DNA of 43,570 nucleotides from Micromonospora acroterricola (lineage in GTDB: Bacteria > Actinomycetota > Actinomycetes > Mycobacteriales > Micromonosporaceae). The position numbers were made by a program, and so were the translations under genes. Shown here piece after piece: positions 24,311-33,805 of the stretch; position 1 is the stretch's first letter; each line of letters begins with the position of its first letter. The notes under the pieces were generated by a model, which saw nothing but the letters and a program-made list of their open reading frames with translations, ran no database searches and had not been told where the DNA came from. The DNA lies in assembly GCF_003172955.1 (NCBI RefSeq), contig NZ_QGKR01000209.1, forward strand, positions 1 to 43,570, given 5' to 3'.

Positions 24311-26185
24311 ATGGCTGGGCGGATCCGGGACGAGGACATCGCACTGGTCCGGGAACGCACCTCGATCGGGGACGTGATCTCCGAGACGGTCACCCTGAAG
24401 TCCGCCGGCGGCGGCAACCTCAAGGGCCTGTGCCCGTTCCACGACGAGAAGAGCCCGTCCTTCAACGTCTCACCGGCCCGCAACGTCTGGTACTGCTTCG
24501 GCTGCGGGGCCGGCGGTGACGCGATCAAGTTCCTGATGGACGCCGAGCACCTCAGCTTCGTCGAGTCCGTCGAGCGGCTGGCCGGTCGCGCCGGCATCCA
24601 ACTGCGCTACGTCGAGGACGACCGGGGCGCCACCCCGCGCCCCCGCCCCCAGCAGGGCCAGCGCCAGCGACTGGTGGCCGCGCACGCCGCCGCCGTGCAG
24701 TTCTACCGGGCGCAGCTCAGCACCGCCGGGGCCCGGCCGGCGCGGGAGTTCCTGGCCCAACGTGGCTTCGACCGGGCCGCCGCCGAGCGCTACGGCTGCG
24801 GCTTCGCGCCGGAGGGCTGGGACCTGCTCACCAAGCACCTGCGCCAGCAGGGCTTCAGCCACCAGGAGCTGGTCACCGCGGGGCTGTCCCGGGAGTCCCG
24901 CTCCGGCACGCTCATCGACCGGTTCCGCCGCCGCCTGCTCTGGCCGATCCGCGACCTCGCCGGCGACGTGATCGGCTTCGGCGCCCGCAAGCTCTTCGAC
25001 GACGATGACGGCCCGAAGTACCTGAACACCCCCGAGACGCCGATCTACAAGAAGTCGCACGTGCTCTACGGCATCGACCAGGCCAAGCGGGAGATCGCCA
25101 AGCAGGGCCGGGCGGTGATCGTCGAGGGGTACACCGACGTGATGGCCTGTCACCTGGCCGGCGTGACCACGGCGGTGGCGACCTGCGGCACCGCGTTCGC
25201 CGCAGACCACATATCTGTTTTGCGCCGGCTTCTGCTTGATAGTGACGAGGTGACAGGCGAGATCATCTTTACCTTTGACGGTGATGCTGCCGGGCAAAAG
25301 GCCGCACTGCGCGCCTTTGAAGACGATCAGCGCTTCGTTGGGCGCACATTCATTGCGGTTAGCCCTGACAACATGGATCCGTGCGAGTTGCGCCTAGCTA
25401 AGGGCGACCTGGCGGTCCGCGACCTGGTCGCGAGCCGCGAGCCGCTCGTTGACTTTGCCCTGCGCCACGTAGTCAGTCGATATGACCTAGATACCGTAGA
25501 TGGGCGCATCGAAGCCATGCATCGGGCTGCCCCGCTCGTAGCTATGGTGAAGGATCGGGAAAAGCGTGAAGGGTACGGCCGCAGACTCGCCGAGGACCTT
25601 CTCGGCATGGAAATCGACGTGGTGCAGCGCGCGGTGCGTGCCGCTAGCACGACCTCGCGGGCTAGAGACGCAGCACCGGTTGCGCGAGATAATTCCGGCT
25701 TGCCTGTCGTTGACAGCCCACAGGCGAGGGTGGAGCGCGAAGCGCTGAAGCTTGCTCTTCAGGAGCCCGCCCTAGCCGGGCCGATGTTTGACGCAGTAGA
25801 AGCCGTTGAATATCGCAACCCTGTCCATGCATCCTTGCGTGCAGCCATTGCTGCAGCCGGAGGCGCATCAGCGGCGACTGGTGGTGCAGTTTGGATACAG
25901 AAGGTTCGCGATTCCTGCGAGGATCTGGCAGCACAGGCCCTCGTGGGCGAACTATCGGTCGAACCACTTCGCTTGGACGGCCCGCCTGATCCCAGATATG
26001 TCGCAATTCAGCTGGCAGGCCTGCAACGCGGCTCTGTTGCTGCCCGCATCCGGGAAGCCAAGTCTAAGCTTCAACGCGTGAATCCGGTTAGTGACAAGGA
26101 CACTTACTTCGCCTTGTTCGGGGAGTTGCTATCCCTTGAGCAGCATGGGCGCGCACTGGGGGAACAGGCGGCGGGAGGGCTGTGA
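24311..26185 (+). CDS. dnaG: DNA primase with mosaic 3' half
   Basis: This 624-aa primase makes RNA primers for replication. Order: CHC2 zinc finger (C41, H44, C62, C65 in CPFHDEK...[10 protein letters not shown]), the RNA-polymerase core with TOPRIM residues EGYTD (E272) and DGD (D323-D325), then the C-terminal helicase-binding region (about 450-624). Length and motifs are normal, so the protein should work. The oddity is codon use: in the 80 codons ending at codon 297, 78 end in G or C (hand count), but in codons 298-365 only 41 of 68 do, and 41 of 65 over the last 65 codons. The break falls between the two TOPRIM motifs (after CGTAFA). GAGGGGG precedes the ATG. The downstream gene overlaps the stop by one base. 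Confidence 0.96.
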   Translation: MAGRIRDEDIALVRERTSIGDVISETVTLKSAGGGNLKGLCPFHDEKSPSFNVSPARNVWYCFGCGAGGDAIKFLMDAEHLSFVESVERLAGRAGIQLRYVEDDRGATPRPRPQQGQRQRLVAAHAAAVQFYRAQLSTAGARPAREFLAQRGFDRAAAERYGCGFAPEGWDLLTKHLRQQGFSHQELVTAGLSRESRSGTLIDRFRRRLLWPIRDLAGDVIGFGARKLFDDDDGPKYLNTPETPIYKKSHVLYGIDQAKREIAKQGRAVIVEGYTDVMACHLAGVTTAVATCGTAFAADHISVLRRLLLDSDEVTGEIIFTFDGDAAGQKAALRAFEDDQRFVGRTFIAVSPDNMDPCELRLAKGDLAVRDLVASREPLVDFALRHVVSRYDLDTVDGRIEAMHRAAPLVAMVKDREKREGYGRRLAEDLLGMEIDVVQRAVRAASTTSRARDAAPVARDNSGLPVVDSPQARVEREALKLALQEPALAGPMFDAVEAVEYRNPVHASLRAAIAAAGGASAATGGAVWIQKVRDSCEDLAAQALVGELSVEPLRLDGPPDPRYVAIQLAGLQRGSVAARIREAKSKLQRVNPVSDKDTYFALFGELLSLEQHGRALGEQAAGGL

Positions 26186-26232
26186 TGGGACTGTTCAGCC
26201 GAAAGCCCAAGCTTCCACCGGCCAACCGGCCA
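25202..26232 (+). other. Segment of atypical codon composition (foreign 3' half of dnaG)
   Basis: From codon 298 of dnaG to its stop, and perhaps the first 15 codons of the next gene, rare A/T-ending codons (ATA, CTT, TTT, CTA, AGT, GAA, CAA) are common, whereas both flanks use almost none. The reading frame is intact and the protein still reads as actinobacterial DnaG. The left edge is sharp (within a few codons of 25202); the right edge is between 26185 and 26232. No integrase or repeat marks the edges. Confidence 0.85.
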
Positions 26233-26721
26233 CCGCTGGCCGCCGACGAGCGGGTGCTCGCCTGGGCGGCCGTGGGCAACGGCGAGGGCGACGGGGTGGT
26301 GGTGGCCAGCAACCTCGGCTTGTGGCTGCCCGGCCGGGGGCACCGGCTCGGCTGGCACGCCATCCTCAAGGCGGTCTGGTCCGGCCGGGAGCTGACCGTC
26401 ACGCCCGCCGAGACCCTCGCCGAACGCGACGGCTACACGATGGTCGCCGACGGCCCGGCCGAGACGTACCTGCTGCTCGACCCGGGTGACCTGCCGCACC
26501 AGGTGCGGGCGCGGGTGACCCGCTCGGTCGCGTACACCGCACACCACCCGGTGCCCGGCGGCGCGGCGCGGGTCGCGGCCCGGCGCGCGGCCGGCGTGGA
26601 CGGGCTGACCTGGACCGTCCGCCTCGACCCCGGCACCCCGCCGGACGAGGAGGCCCTGCTCGCCGAGACCGACCGCCTGGTCACCGCGGCCCGCGCCGCC
26701 ACCGCGCCGGTCGACGGGTAG
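26185..26721 (+). CDS. Hypothetical protein, PH-like pattern
   Basis: This 178-aa protein begins with a basic, Pro-rich leader ([20 protein letters not shown]) and continues ERVLAWAAVGNGEGDGVVVASNLGLWLPGRGHRLGWHAILKAVWSG, a beta-rich run resembling small bacterial PH-type domains ('will be switched on' style, VVAxNxGLWL). The C-terminal part ends with an acidic helix (DEEALLAETDRLVTAARAA). No catalytic motif is seen and it should be cytosolic. The ATG at 26185 shares its A with the dnaG stop and has GGGAGGG 5 bases upstream; a GTG at 26182 is the alternative. Its first 15 codons include five A/T-ending ones and the next 24 none, so the edge of the odd dnaG segment lies here. Function unknown. 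Confidence 0.75.
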   Translation: MGLFSRKPKLPPANRPPLAADERVLAWAAVGNGEGDGVVVASNLGLWLPGRGHRLGWHAILKAVWSGRELTVTPAETLAERDGYTMVADGPAETYLLLDPGDLPHQVRARVTRSVAYTAHHPVPGGAARVAARRAAGVDGLTWTVRLDPGTPPDEEALLAETDRLVTAARAATAPVDG

Positions 26722-26760
26722 CCGGCCGGGCGGCCCCTCGACCGCCCGGCCGCCGGCAGG

Positions 26761-27780
26761 TCACTTGGCGCCGAGATCCTCCAACGCCTTGGCGGCGCCC
26801 CGGTGCAGCGCGACCGGGTCGGTCTTGCGGGCGGTCTCCAGGGAGATGCCCCTGGCCGCCGGGTTGGCCTGGGCCAGGGCGTCCCGCTTGTCGAACACCG
26901 TCCGGGTGATCGCGCAGGCCACGTTGGCGTCCAGGTCCCTGCGGACCAGCAGCACGTTCGGCACGACGATCGTCGGGGTGTCCGCCGCCGTCCGGTACGC
27001 GTCCCGGCCGATCGTGCCGGCCTGGTAGGCGGGGCTCAACTCGTTCATCTTCGGCAGCAGGGGCGCGATGTCGATGAACTTCACCGTGTTGCCGGCGGTG
27101 GTGAACAGGTCGGTCAGGCCGCCCGTGGGCAGGCCACCGGACCAGAAGAAGCCGTCGACGCTGCCGTCCTTGACCCCCTCGACCGTCTTGGTCAGGTCGA
27201 GGCGCTGCGCCCGGATGTCCTTGGCCGGATCGAGGCCCGCGGCCTCCAGCAGCCGGTTGGCGATCACCTCGGTGCCGGACTTCGGCGAACCGGTGGAGAT
27301 CCGCTTGCCCCGCATGTCGGCCACCGAACTGATCCCGGAGTCGTTGCGGACCACGACCTGGGTGTAGTTGTCGTAGATGCGCGCGAGCGCCTCGACCGGC
27401 TGCGGTGCGGTGAAGCTGCCCTTGCCCTGCACCGCGTTGACCGCCGTGTCGAAGAGGGAGAACGCCACGTCGTACTGGCCACTCACCAGCTGCTCCACGT
27501 TCTGTACCGAGGCGCCCGTCTCCGCGGCGGTGCCGGTGAGCTTGCCACCGGTCGCCCCGGACAACTGCCCGGCCAGGGCGTTGCCGACCACGTAGTAGAC
27601 GCCGGTCGCGTTTCCGGTGGCGATGCCCACGCGGGTCTCCCGGCTCACCGAACAGGTGACCTCGCTGGCCGCGTCGTCCTTCGCCGCTCCGCCCTGCTGG
27701 CCTCCGCAACCCGCGGCGCCGACCGACACGAGGGCGACCACACTCAGGCCCGCCACGAGCCGTACGTCGATTCGTCTCAC
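26761..27780 (-). CDS. TAXI-family TRAP transporter solute-binding lipoprotein
   Basis: This 339-aa extracytoplasmic receptor carries a lipoprotein signal (VALVSVGAAGC, Cys25) and the TAXI pattern: VGIATGNATGVYYVVGNALA near residues 51-70, TAAETGASVQNVEQLVSGQYDVAFS near 84-108, DMRGKRISTGSPKSGTEVIAN near 149-169 and DGFFWSGGLPTGGL near 205. TAXI proteins bind small organic acids such as glutamate or 2-oxoglutarate and deliver them to a fused DctQM permease driven by an ion gradient. The GTG at 27780 overlaps the permease stop (GTGA), and GGGAGGAG lies 6 bases upstream. It is the second gene of a two-gene operon with that permease. Substrate is not predictable. Confidence 0.9.
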   Translation of the reverse strand: MRRIDVRLVAGLSVVALVSVGAAGCGGQQGGAAKDDAASEVTCSVSRETRVGIATGNATGVYYVVGNALAGQLSGATGGKLTGTAAETGASVQNVEQLVSGQYDVAFSLFDTAVNAVQGKGSFTAPQPVEALARIYDNYTQVVVRNDSGISSVADMRGKRISTGSPKSGTEVIANRLLEAAGLDPAKDIRAQRLDLTKTVEGVKDGSVDGFFWSGGLPTGGLTDLFTTAGNTVKFIDIAPLLPKMNELSPAYQAGTIGRDAYRTAADTPTIVVPNVLLVRRDLDANVACAITRTVFDKRDALAQANPAARGISLETARKTDPVALHRGAAKALEDLGAK

Positions 27781-30074
27781 AGTTTCTCCTCCCGGAGGTT
27801 CGCTGGTGATCCGGCTCGCGGCCCGCCGGTCCGGCCGGCGGCTCCGCGTCGTACGAACACCCCCGCGACGGCGACGGCGGCCAGTGCGACGCCGACCGTG
27901 ACCGGCACGGGTTCCAGCCAGAGCAGGGTGACCCCGGCGAACGCGCCGAGCACGCGCTCCGGGGCGCCGACAGGGCCCACGCCGGGCAGCCAACCACCGG
28001 CGGCGACGGCGAGCACCGCCACGCTGAGCGCGGTGACCACGCCGGCGAAGGCGATCCGCGGCACGCCGCCGATGCCGAGCAGACCGAGCCCGGCCGGCGT
28101 GATCACGAAGGCGATCGGAGTCAGGTACGCCGGCAGCGCGTACCGCAGGGTCTGCCACATCGTCGGCACCAGCCGGCCGCCGGTGACCGCGGCGGCCGCC
28201 ACCGCGGCGAGCGCGGTCGGCGGGGACACCTCGGACAGGACCGCGAAGTAGAAGACGAACATGGCGGCGGCCGGCGCCGTCACGCCCAGGTCGAGCAGCG
28301 CCGGGCCGACGATCACCCAACCGATCACGAAGGAGGCGGTGACCGGCACGGCCAGGCCCAGCAGGGTGAGGGCGACGGCCGCCAGCAGCGCGGTGAGCAC
28401 CAGCACGAGGGTCGGGTCGGAGGTGACCGCCTCGGCCCCGCCGATCAGCAGTGCCGCCGCCTGCGGCCCGAGACCGGTCTTCGTGGTGGTCGCCGTGATG
28501 ATGCCGGCGGCGGCGCAGACGGCCGTCACCGCCAGCACGCCGCGTACGCCGGTGACGAGCGCGGTCACCAGCCGGGCCGGGGTGAGCCGGTGCGCCCGGT
28601 CCAGGAAGGAGAGCGCGACCGCCAGGACGGTGGCGAAGACGACCGCCCTCGTCGCGGACACGCCGGCGGCGAGAAGCACGATGATGACGACCAGCGAGGC
28701 GAAGTGGTAGCCGAACCGGGCGAGCAGGCGCCACGGTGAACCGACGTCGATCACCACGGGGCGTACGCCGGAGCGCCGGGCGTCGATCTCCACGGCGAGC
28801 AGGATGCCGAGGTAGTAGAGCACCGTCGGCACGGTGGCCCAGCCCAGCACCTGCAGGTACGACACCCCGAGGTACTCGGCGATGATGAACGCCGCCGCGC
28901 CCAGGGTGGGTGGGGACAGGATCGCGCCCACACCGGCCGCGGCCAGCATGCCGCCCGCCCGCTCCGGCGGGTAACCGGCGCGGCGCAGCAGCGGCCAGGT
29001 GACTGCCCCGATGCTCACCGTCGTCGCGGCGCCGGACCCGGAGACGGTGCCGAGCAGGAAACCGGAGGCCACCGCCGTCCGTCCGGCGGCGGTACGCGAA
29101 CGACGGAACGCCGCCGCCGACAGCTCGACGAAGAACCGCCCGGCACCGGACAGCTCCAGCGCCGCGCCGTAGATGGTGAACAGCACGATGTACGAGGCCG
29201 CCACGTCCAGCGGGGTGCCGTAGAAGCCGCTGTCCGAGTTGTAGAACGCGTCGATCAGCTGGCTGAAGTCCAGCCCCGAGTGGGCGACCGGCCAGGACTG
29301 CGGCAGCAGCCCGCCGTAGTAGCCGTAGCCCAGGAACAGCAGGCAGACCGTGGGCAGGATCCACCCGGTGGTCCGCCGGCACGCCTCGAGCAGCAGGAGC
29401 AGCAGCAGGGTGCCCATCGCCAGGTCCAACGGCACGAGCAGGCCCTGCCGGTCGAGGAAGGCGTTGTAGCCGCCGCCGCCCGTGCCGATCGAGAGCGGCA
29501 GGACGGGATAGAGGCAACCGGCCACCGCCAGAGCGACCAGGACCCAGTCCATCGCCGTGGGTCGCGCCGGCGCCGGAGGTGGCAGGCCCGGCCCGACCGG
29601 CAGGTCGCCGTCGTCCGGGCGTCGCCTGGCCCGCAGCCGGGCACCCAGCCGGGCTCGCAGCCGCAGGTCGGCCGGGTAGACCAGGAAGACCAGCGGCAGT
29701 ACGCCCGCCAGGAAGATGATCAAGTAGTACTTGCTGCCCTGCGCCAGCGGGCGGAACACCTGCCAGAGGGCGAGCGCGCCGACCGCCAGCGCCGCCGCGG
29801 TGAGGAGCAGGCCGGCCGGCCCGGACAACACCCGCCCCGGCTTCTCGTCCTCGAACTGGGCGGCCAGGTCCCGTGTCGCCCGACCGGCGTCGGCACGGGC
29901 GTCGTCGTCGACCCGCCCGACCGGGTCGGTGCCTCCGGGCGAACCGGGCGTGCCGACCTCGGCCGCTCTCGGTCGGGGCGGTGCGCCGCCGTCGCCCGGT
30001 GCGGGCTCGTCGGCGGGGGAGTTGGCTAGTTGTGCGGGTGGCGGCGAACCGTCGGGCGAACGGGTGGGCGACAC
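27777..30074 (-). CDS. TRAP transporter fused permease (DctQM type)
   Basis: This 765-aa membrane protein fuses the small (DctQ) and large (DctM) TRAP subunits and has roughly 17-19 hydrophobic segments. The DctM part shows FFVELSAAAFRRSRTAAGRTAVASGFLLGTVSGSGAATTVSIGAVTWPLL, in which GSGAATTVSIG is the conserved core, then GGMLAAAGVGAILSPPTLGAAAF, and a second half with SEVSPPTALAAVAAAA. The first 75 residues are Pro/Gly/Asp-rich and probably disordered in the cytoplasm, longer than usual. The chosen start is GTG at 30074, which has TATCGT 6 bases upstream on the minus strand (leaderless type); GTG at 30089 is possible. It imports an organic acid with the binding protein downstream. Confidence 0.87.
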   Translation of the reverse strand: MSPTRSPDGSPPPAQLANSPADEPAPGDGGAPPRPRAAEVGTPGSPGGTDPVGRVDDDARADAGRATRDLAAQFEDEKPGRVLSGPAGLLLTAAALAVGALALWQVFRPLAQGSKYYLIIFLAGVLPLVFLVYPADLRLRARLGARLRARRRPDDGDLPVGPGLPPPAPARPTAMDWVLVALAVAGCLYPVLPLSIGTGGGGYNAFLDRQGLLVPLDLAMGTLLLLLLLEACRRTTGWILPTVCLLFLGYGYYGGLLPQSWPVAHSGLDFSQLIDAFYNSDSGFYGTPLDVAASYIVLFTIYGAALELSGAGRFFVELSAAAFRRSRTAAGRTAVASGFLLGTVSGSGAATTVSIGAVTWPLLRRAGYPPERAGGMLAAAGVGAILSPPTLGAAAFIIAEYLGVSYLQVLGWATVPTVLYYLGILLAVEIDARRSGVRPVVIDVGSPWRLLARFGYHFASLVVIIVLLAAGVSATRAVVFATVLAVALSFLDRAHRLTPARLVTALVTGVRGVLAVTAVCAAAGIITATTTKTGLGPQAAALLIGGAEAVTSDPTLVLVLTALLAAVALTLLGLAVPVTASFVIGWVIVGPALLDLGVTAPAAAMFVFYFAVLSEVSPPTALAAVAAAAVTGGRLVPTMWQTLRYALPAYLTPIAFVITPAGLGLLGIGGVPRIAFAGVVTALSVAVLAVAAGGWLPGVGPVGAPERVLGAFAGVTLLWLEPVPVTVGVALAAVAVAGVFVRRGAAGRTGGPRAGSPANLREEKL

Positions 30075-30205
30075 GAGGGGACGATACACGTCGATCAAGC
30101 GACAGGTGGGGCATCGACGAGTGTGTCGCCGCTCCACGGTCGACGGTCGGCGCCGTCCCGTCGCTCCTGGTGGAATTTGCCTGGAGAGCTGTCGGACCCG
30201 GCCGC

Positions 30206-30211
30206 TAGGGT
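30206..30211 (+). promoter_or_regulatory. -10-like TAGGGT, likely leaderless start of the ABC ATPase
   Basis: TAGGGT is followed by exactly 6 bases and the GTG at 30218. No Shine-Dalgarno is present. Confidence 0.5.
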
Positions 30212-30217
30212 CGGGCG

Positions 30218-31150
<933 letters not shown>

Positions 31151-31250
31151 CCCGCGTCGTGTGGGCGGGGGTGCCCGCCGGGGTGATCTTCCGTAGCATC
31201 GGCGGCCCGGTCGGCACGTCCGCCCGATCGGGAGCGACCACGGGGGTTTC

Positions 31251-31790
31251 ATGTCCGACGCGCAGACCAACAGCCGGCATCAGGCCGGGCTGACCGCCCT
31301 CTACCTGGGCATCTTCGCGATGGTCTGGTTCAGCGTGCCAGCGGCGGAGCAGCCGTTGCGCGCCCTGCTGGTGGTGGGCAGCATCGCCGCACTGCTCACC
31401 GCCCTGGTGGGCGGCGTGCTGTCGGCCCGCACCCGAGACGCGGGCGGCCCTCGCGACCGGGCGACGGACCGTCGGTACCTGCTCATCGTCGTCGCCGAAT
31501 TCGCCGCCGCCGGGCTGGGCGCCGCCGTGCTGGCCGCCGCCGGCTGGTCGGAGTACATCCCGGTGCTGGTCTGCGCGCTGGTCGGGCTGCACTTCTTCCC
31601 CCTCGCCCCGCTGCTGCGGGACCCCCTGCTCCGGCCGCTCGGCGTCGCGCTGTGCGTGGTGGCGGCGGCGGGGCTCGTCGTCGCGCTCGCCTCGGCGGTG
31701 TCCGCCGGTCTGGTGGTCGGCACCGGCGCCGGGCTGCTGCTGCTCGGCTACGCCGTGCAGGCGCTGGTCCGCGCCCACGGGCCCGGCTGA
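31251..31790 (+). CDS. Hypothetical membrane protein
   Basis: This 179-aa protein has about six hydrophobic segments (near residues 14-30, 38-56, 74-94, 97-115, 121-145 and 147-168) and a short hydrophilic N-terminus (MSDAQTNSRHQAG). No conserved motif is recognised; an Arg/Asp-rich loop lies near residues 59-73. The ATG at 31251 has CGGGGG upstream as a weak ribosome site. It lies between the ATPase and permease genes of an ABC-2 exporter on the same strand, 100 bases after the first. It might be an accessory membrane subunit or an unrelated insertion; the sequence does not decide this. Confidence 0.7.
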   Translation: MSDAQTNSRHQAGLTALYLGIFAMVWFSVPAAEQPLRALLVVGSIAALLTALVGGVLSARTRDAGGPRDRATDRRYLLIVVAEFAAAGLGAAVLAAAGWSEYIPVLVCALVGLHFFPLAPLLRDPLLRPLGVALCVVAAAGLVVALASAVSAGLVVGTGAGLLLLGYAVQALVRAHGPG

Positions 31791-32115
31791 TCCCGTCGCC
31801 GCACGCCCCGGTGACCGACGGCGCCCGGGGAACGGGACGTCCGCGGCGAGGGTGAGCCTGATACCGCTGAGTCATGAATATGTCCAGGAGGTGTCACGGC
31901 CAGCGCCGTACCGGCCTGGACCCGCATCCGCGTCCGCCCGCGCCTTGGACCGCACCTGCCCGACGAGGCGCGAAACCAGCCTGGTCAAGGGGGGCGGGGC
32001 CGACGGAAACGGGGGGACAGGCCGGCGGCTGTCGCCGTAGGGTGACCGGCGACCTGTCGTACCCCGGGGGTAGGAAGGTCGGGTTGGCGGGCGCGGTGTG
32101 GCGGGGGTGGTCGTG
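31791..32115. other. Non-coding stretch before the exporter permeases
   Basis: No gene is supported here. The stretch contains the diverged AT-rich dyad (31859-31895) and, at 32060-32072, the short palindrome TACCCC-G-GGGGTA about 45 bases before the permease start, which could be an operator or part of a promoter. Confidence 0.65.
31859..31895. repeat. Diverged AT-rich dyad, operator-like (copy B)
   Basis: Starting at CTGATACC (31858), this segment aligns without gaps to the perfect dyad at 15422-15459 with 28 of 38 identical bases. The outer GATAC/GTGTC and inner CAT...ATATG words are kept while the right arm has drifted. It lies 67 bases past the stop of the 31251 gene and about 220 bases before the permease. 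Confidence 0.7.
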
Positions 32116-32922
32116 GTGAGCGTGGCGGGTTCGGCGCGGGAGCGGGCTCGACCGGCGTTGCCGCGGGTGCCGGCGCTCGCCGTCTTCGACTACTTCCTGG
32201 TGGGTTACCGTCGCACCTGGCGGGCCGGGGTCTTCTCCTCGTTCCTGCTGCCGGTGCTGACCGTGCTCGGCTTCGGGCTGGGCGTCGGCGCCTACATCGA
32301 CCAGGGCGTCGGCGGGGTGCGCTACCTCGACTGGCTGGTCCCCGGGCTGATCGCCTCGACCGCCCTCCAGGTGACCGTCGGCGACTCGACGTGGCCGGTG
32401 TTCAGCAACTTCCAGTGGATCAAGACCTACTTCGCGCAGAGCGCGGCCCCGCTGCGGGTGGCCGACATCCTGGCCGGGCACCTGGCGTTCGTGGTGTTCC
32501 GGGTGCTCACCACGATCGCGGCGTTCCTGCTGGTCACCGGGCTGTTCGGCGCGTTGCGCTCACCGTGGGCGGTGGCCACCCTGCCGGTGGTGGCGCTGCT
32601 CGGGGTGGCCGTGGCGGCGCCGACCTTCGCGTACGCGGCGTCGGTGTCCAGCGACAGTTGGCTGGCGATGCTGTTCCGGTTCGCGGTCATCCCGATGACG
32701 CTGTTCGCCGGGGTGTTCTTCCCGGTCGAGTCGCTGCCCGAGGCGCTGCGCTGGCTGGCGTACGCGACGCCGCTGTGGCACGCCGTCGACCTCTGCCGCG
32801 CGGCCACGCTCGGCGTCGCCCCACAGTGGTCGATCGCCGGGCACCTGCTCTACCTGGTGGCCTGGTCGCTCGCCGGCTGGCTGCTGGCGCTGCGCGCGTT
32901 CCGTCGCAAGCTCGTCGTCTAG
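32116..32922 (+). CDS. ABC-2 transporter permease (first subunit)
   Basis: This 268-aa ABC-2 membrane protein has six hydrophobic segments and the family pattern VFDYFLVGYRRTWRAGVFSSFLLPVLTVLGFGLGVGAYI, a central PGLIASTALQVTVGDSTWPVF, and late LFRFAVIPMTLFAGVFFPVESLPEALRWLAYATPLWHAVDLCR, whose FFPxxxLP...P...D/R order is typical of exporter permeases. It pairs with the next gene to form the channel for the ATPase at 30218. Several in-frame GTGs (32098, 32107, 32113, 32116) make the start uncertain; 32116 is chosen because GGGGGTGG lies 5 bases before it. Confidence 0.87.
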   Translation: MSVAGSARERARPALPRVPALAVFDYFLVGYRRTWRAGVFSSFLLPVLTVLGFGLGVGAYIDQGVGGVRYLDWLVPGLIASTALQVTVGDSTWPVFSNFQWIKTYFAQSAAPLRVADILAGHLAFVVFRVLTTIAAFLLVTGLFGALRSPWAVATLPVVALLGVAVAAPTFAYAASVSSDSWLAMLFRFAVIPMTLFAGVFFPVESLPEALRWLAYATPLWHAVDLCRAATLGVAPQWSIAGHLLYLVAWSLAGWLLALRAFRRKLVV

Positions 32923-32931
32923 GGAGTTCTC

Positions 32932-33741
32932 GTGGTCACGCTGATCCTGCCTCGGCTGGTCGACGTCTCCGCCGCGTCCCGGCGGTCGGCGTCGGTGGTG
33001 GAACGCAACGTCGCGGCGCTGAAGTCCGTCTACTGGCTGCTGCTGCTCTCCGGCTTCGTGGAGCCGCTGCTCTACCTGCTCTCGATCGGGGTGGGCGTCG
33101 GCACGTTGGTCGGCGACCTGCCGCTGCCCGACGGCCGGCTGGTGTCGTACGCCGAGTTCGTGGCCCCGGCGATGCTCGCCTCCTCGGCGATGACCGGGGC
33201 GCTCGCGGAGACCACTTTCAATTTCTTCGGCAAGATGAAGTACATGAAGCTGTACGACGGGGTGATCGCCACCCCGGTACGGCCGTTCGAGATCGCCCTC
33301 GGCGAGCTGGGTTGGGCGATGCTGCGGGGCAGCGCCTACTCGGCGGCGTTCCTCGGGGTCATGGTCGCGCTGGACCTGACCACCGTCGTCCGGGCGCTGA
33401 CCGCGCTTCCGGCCGCCGTGCTCGTCGGGTTCGCGTTCGGCGCGCTCGGCATGGCGCTGTCCACCTTCATGCGCAGCTGGCAGGATTTTGACCTGATGGG
33501 CTCCGCCCAGTCCACCCTCTTCCTCTTCTCCGGCACGTTCGTGCCCGCGCAGGCCTACCCGACGCTGCTGCACTGGCTGATCGAGGTCACGCCGCTCTAC
33601 CGGTCGGTGCATCTGATCCGCGGTCTCGCGCTCGGCGCGGGCGACTGGTCCTGGCTGCTCGACGTGCTCTACCTGCTGGCGATGATGGCGCTGGGCCTGC
33701 TGGTCGCCGCACGTCGGATGGGCAGGTTGCTCTACCGGTAG
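32932..33741 (+). CDS. ABC-2 transporter permease (second subunit)
   Basis: This 269-aa ABC-2 permease begins VTLILPRLVDVSAASRRSASVVERN and has six hydrophobic segments. Conserved points are YWLLLLSGFVEPLLYLLSIGVGVG near residues 34-57, APAMLASSAMTGALAETTFNFFGKMKYMKLYDGVIATPVRP near 79-119 and LFSGTFVPAQAYPTLLHWLIEVTPLYRSVHLIRG near 198-231. It starts with GTG 9 bases after the first permease stop, so the two are co-transcribed and likely form a heterodimer. GGGAG precedes the start. The overall set resembles daunorubicin/NodIJ-type exporters; substrate unknown. Confidence 0.88.
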   Translation: MVTLILPRLVDVSAASRRSASVVERNVAALKSVYWLLLLSGFVEPLLYLLSIGVGVGTLVGDLPLPDGRLVSYAEFVAPAMLASSAMTGALAETTFNFFGKMKYMKLYDGVIATPVRPFEIALGELGWAMLRGSAYSAAFLGVMVALDLTTVVRALTALPAAVLVGFAFGALGMALSTFMRSWQDFDLMGSAQSTLFLFSGTFVPAQAYPTLLHWLIEVTPLYRSVHLIRGLALGAGDWSWLLDVLYLLAMMALGLLVAARRMGRLLYR

Positions 33742-33805
33742 GGGTTATGCGCCGCCCTCCTCGGGGCATGTCGGAAGCGACGAACCGCGACGATGAGGAG
33801 GGGCG

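Noticed and set aside
31852..32119. Short plus-strand frames over the copy-B dyad
   Set aside because: Their similarity to a frame over copy A (LIP..H.Y..EVS) follows from the shared DNA dyad; neither has a ribosome site nor a sensible continuation.
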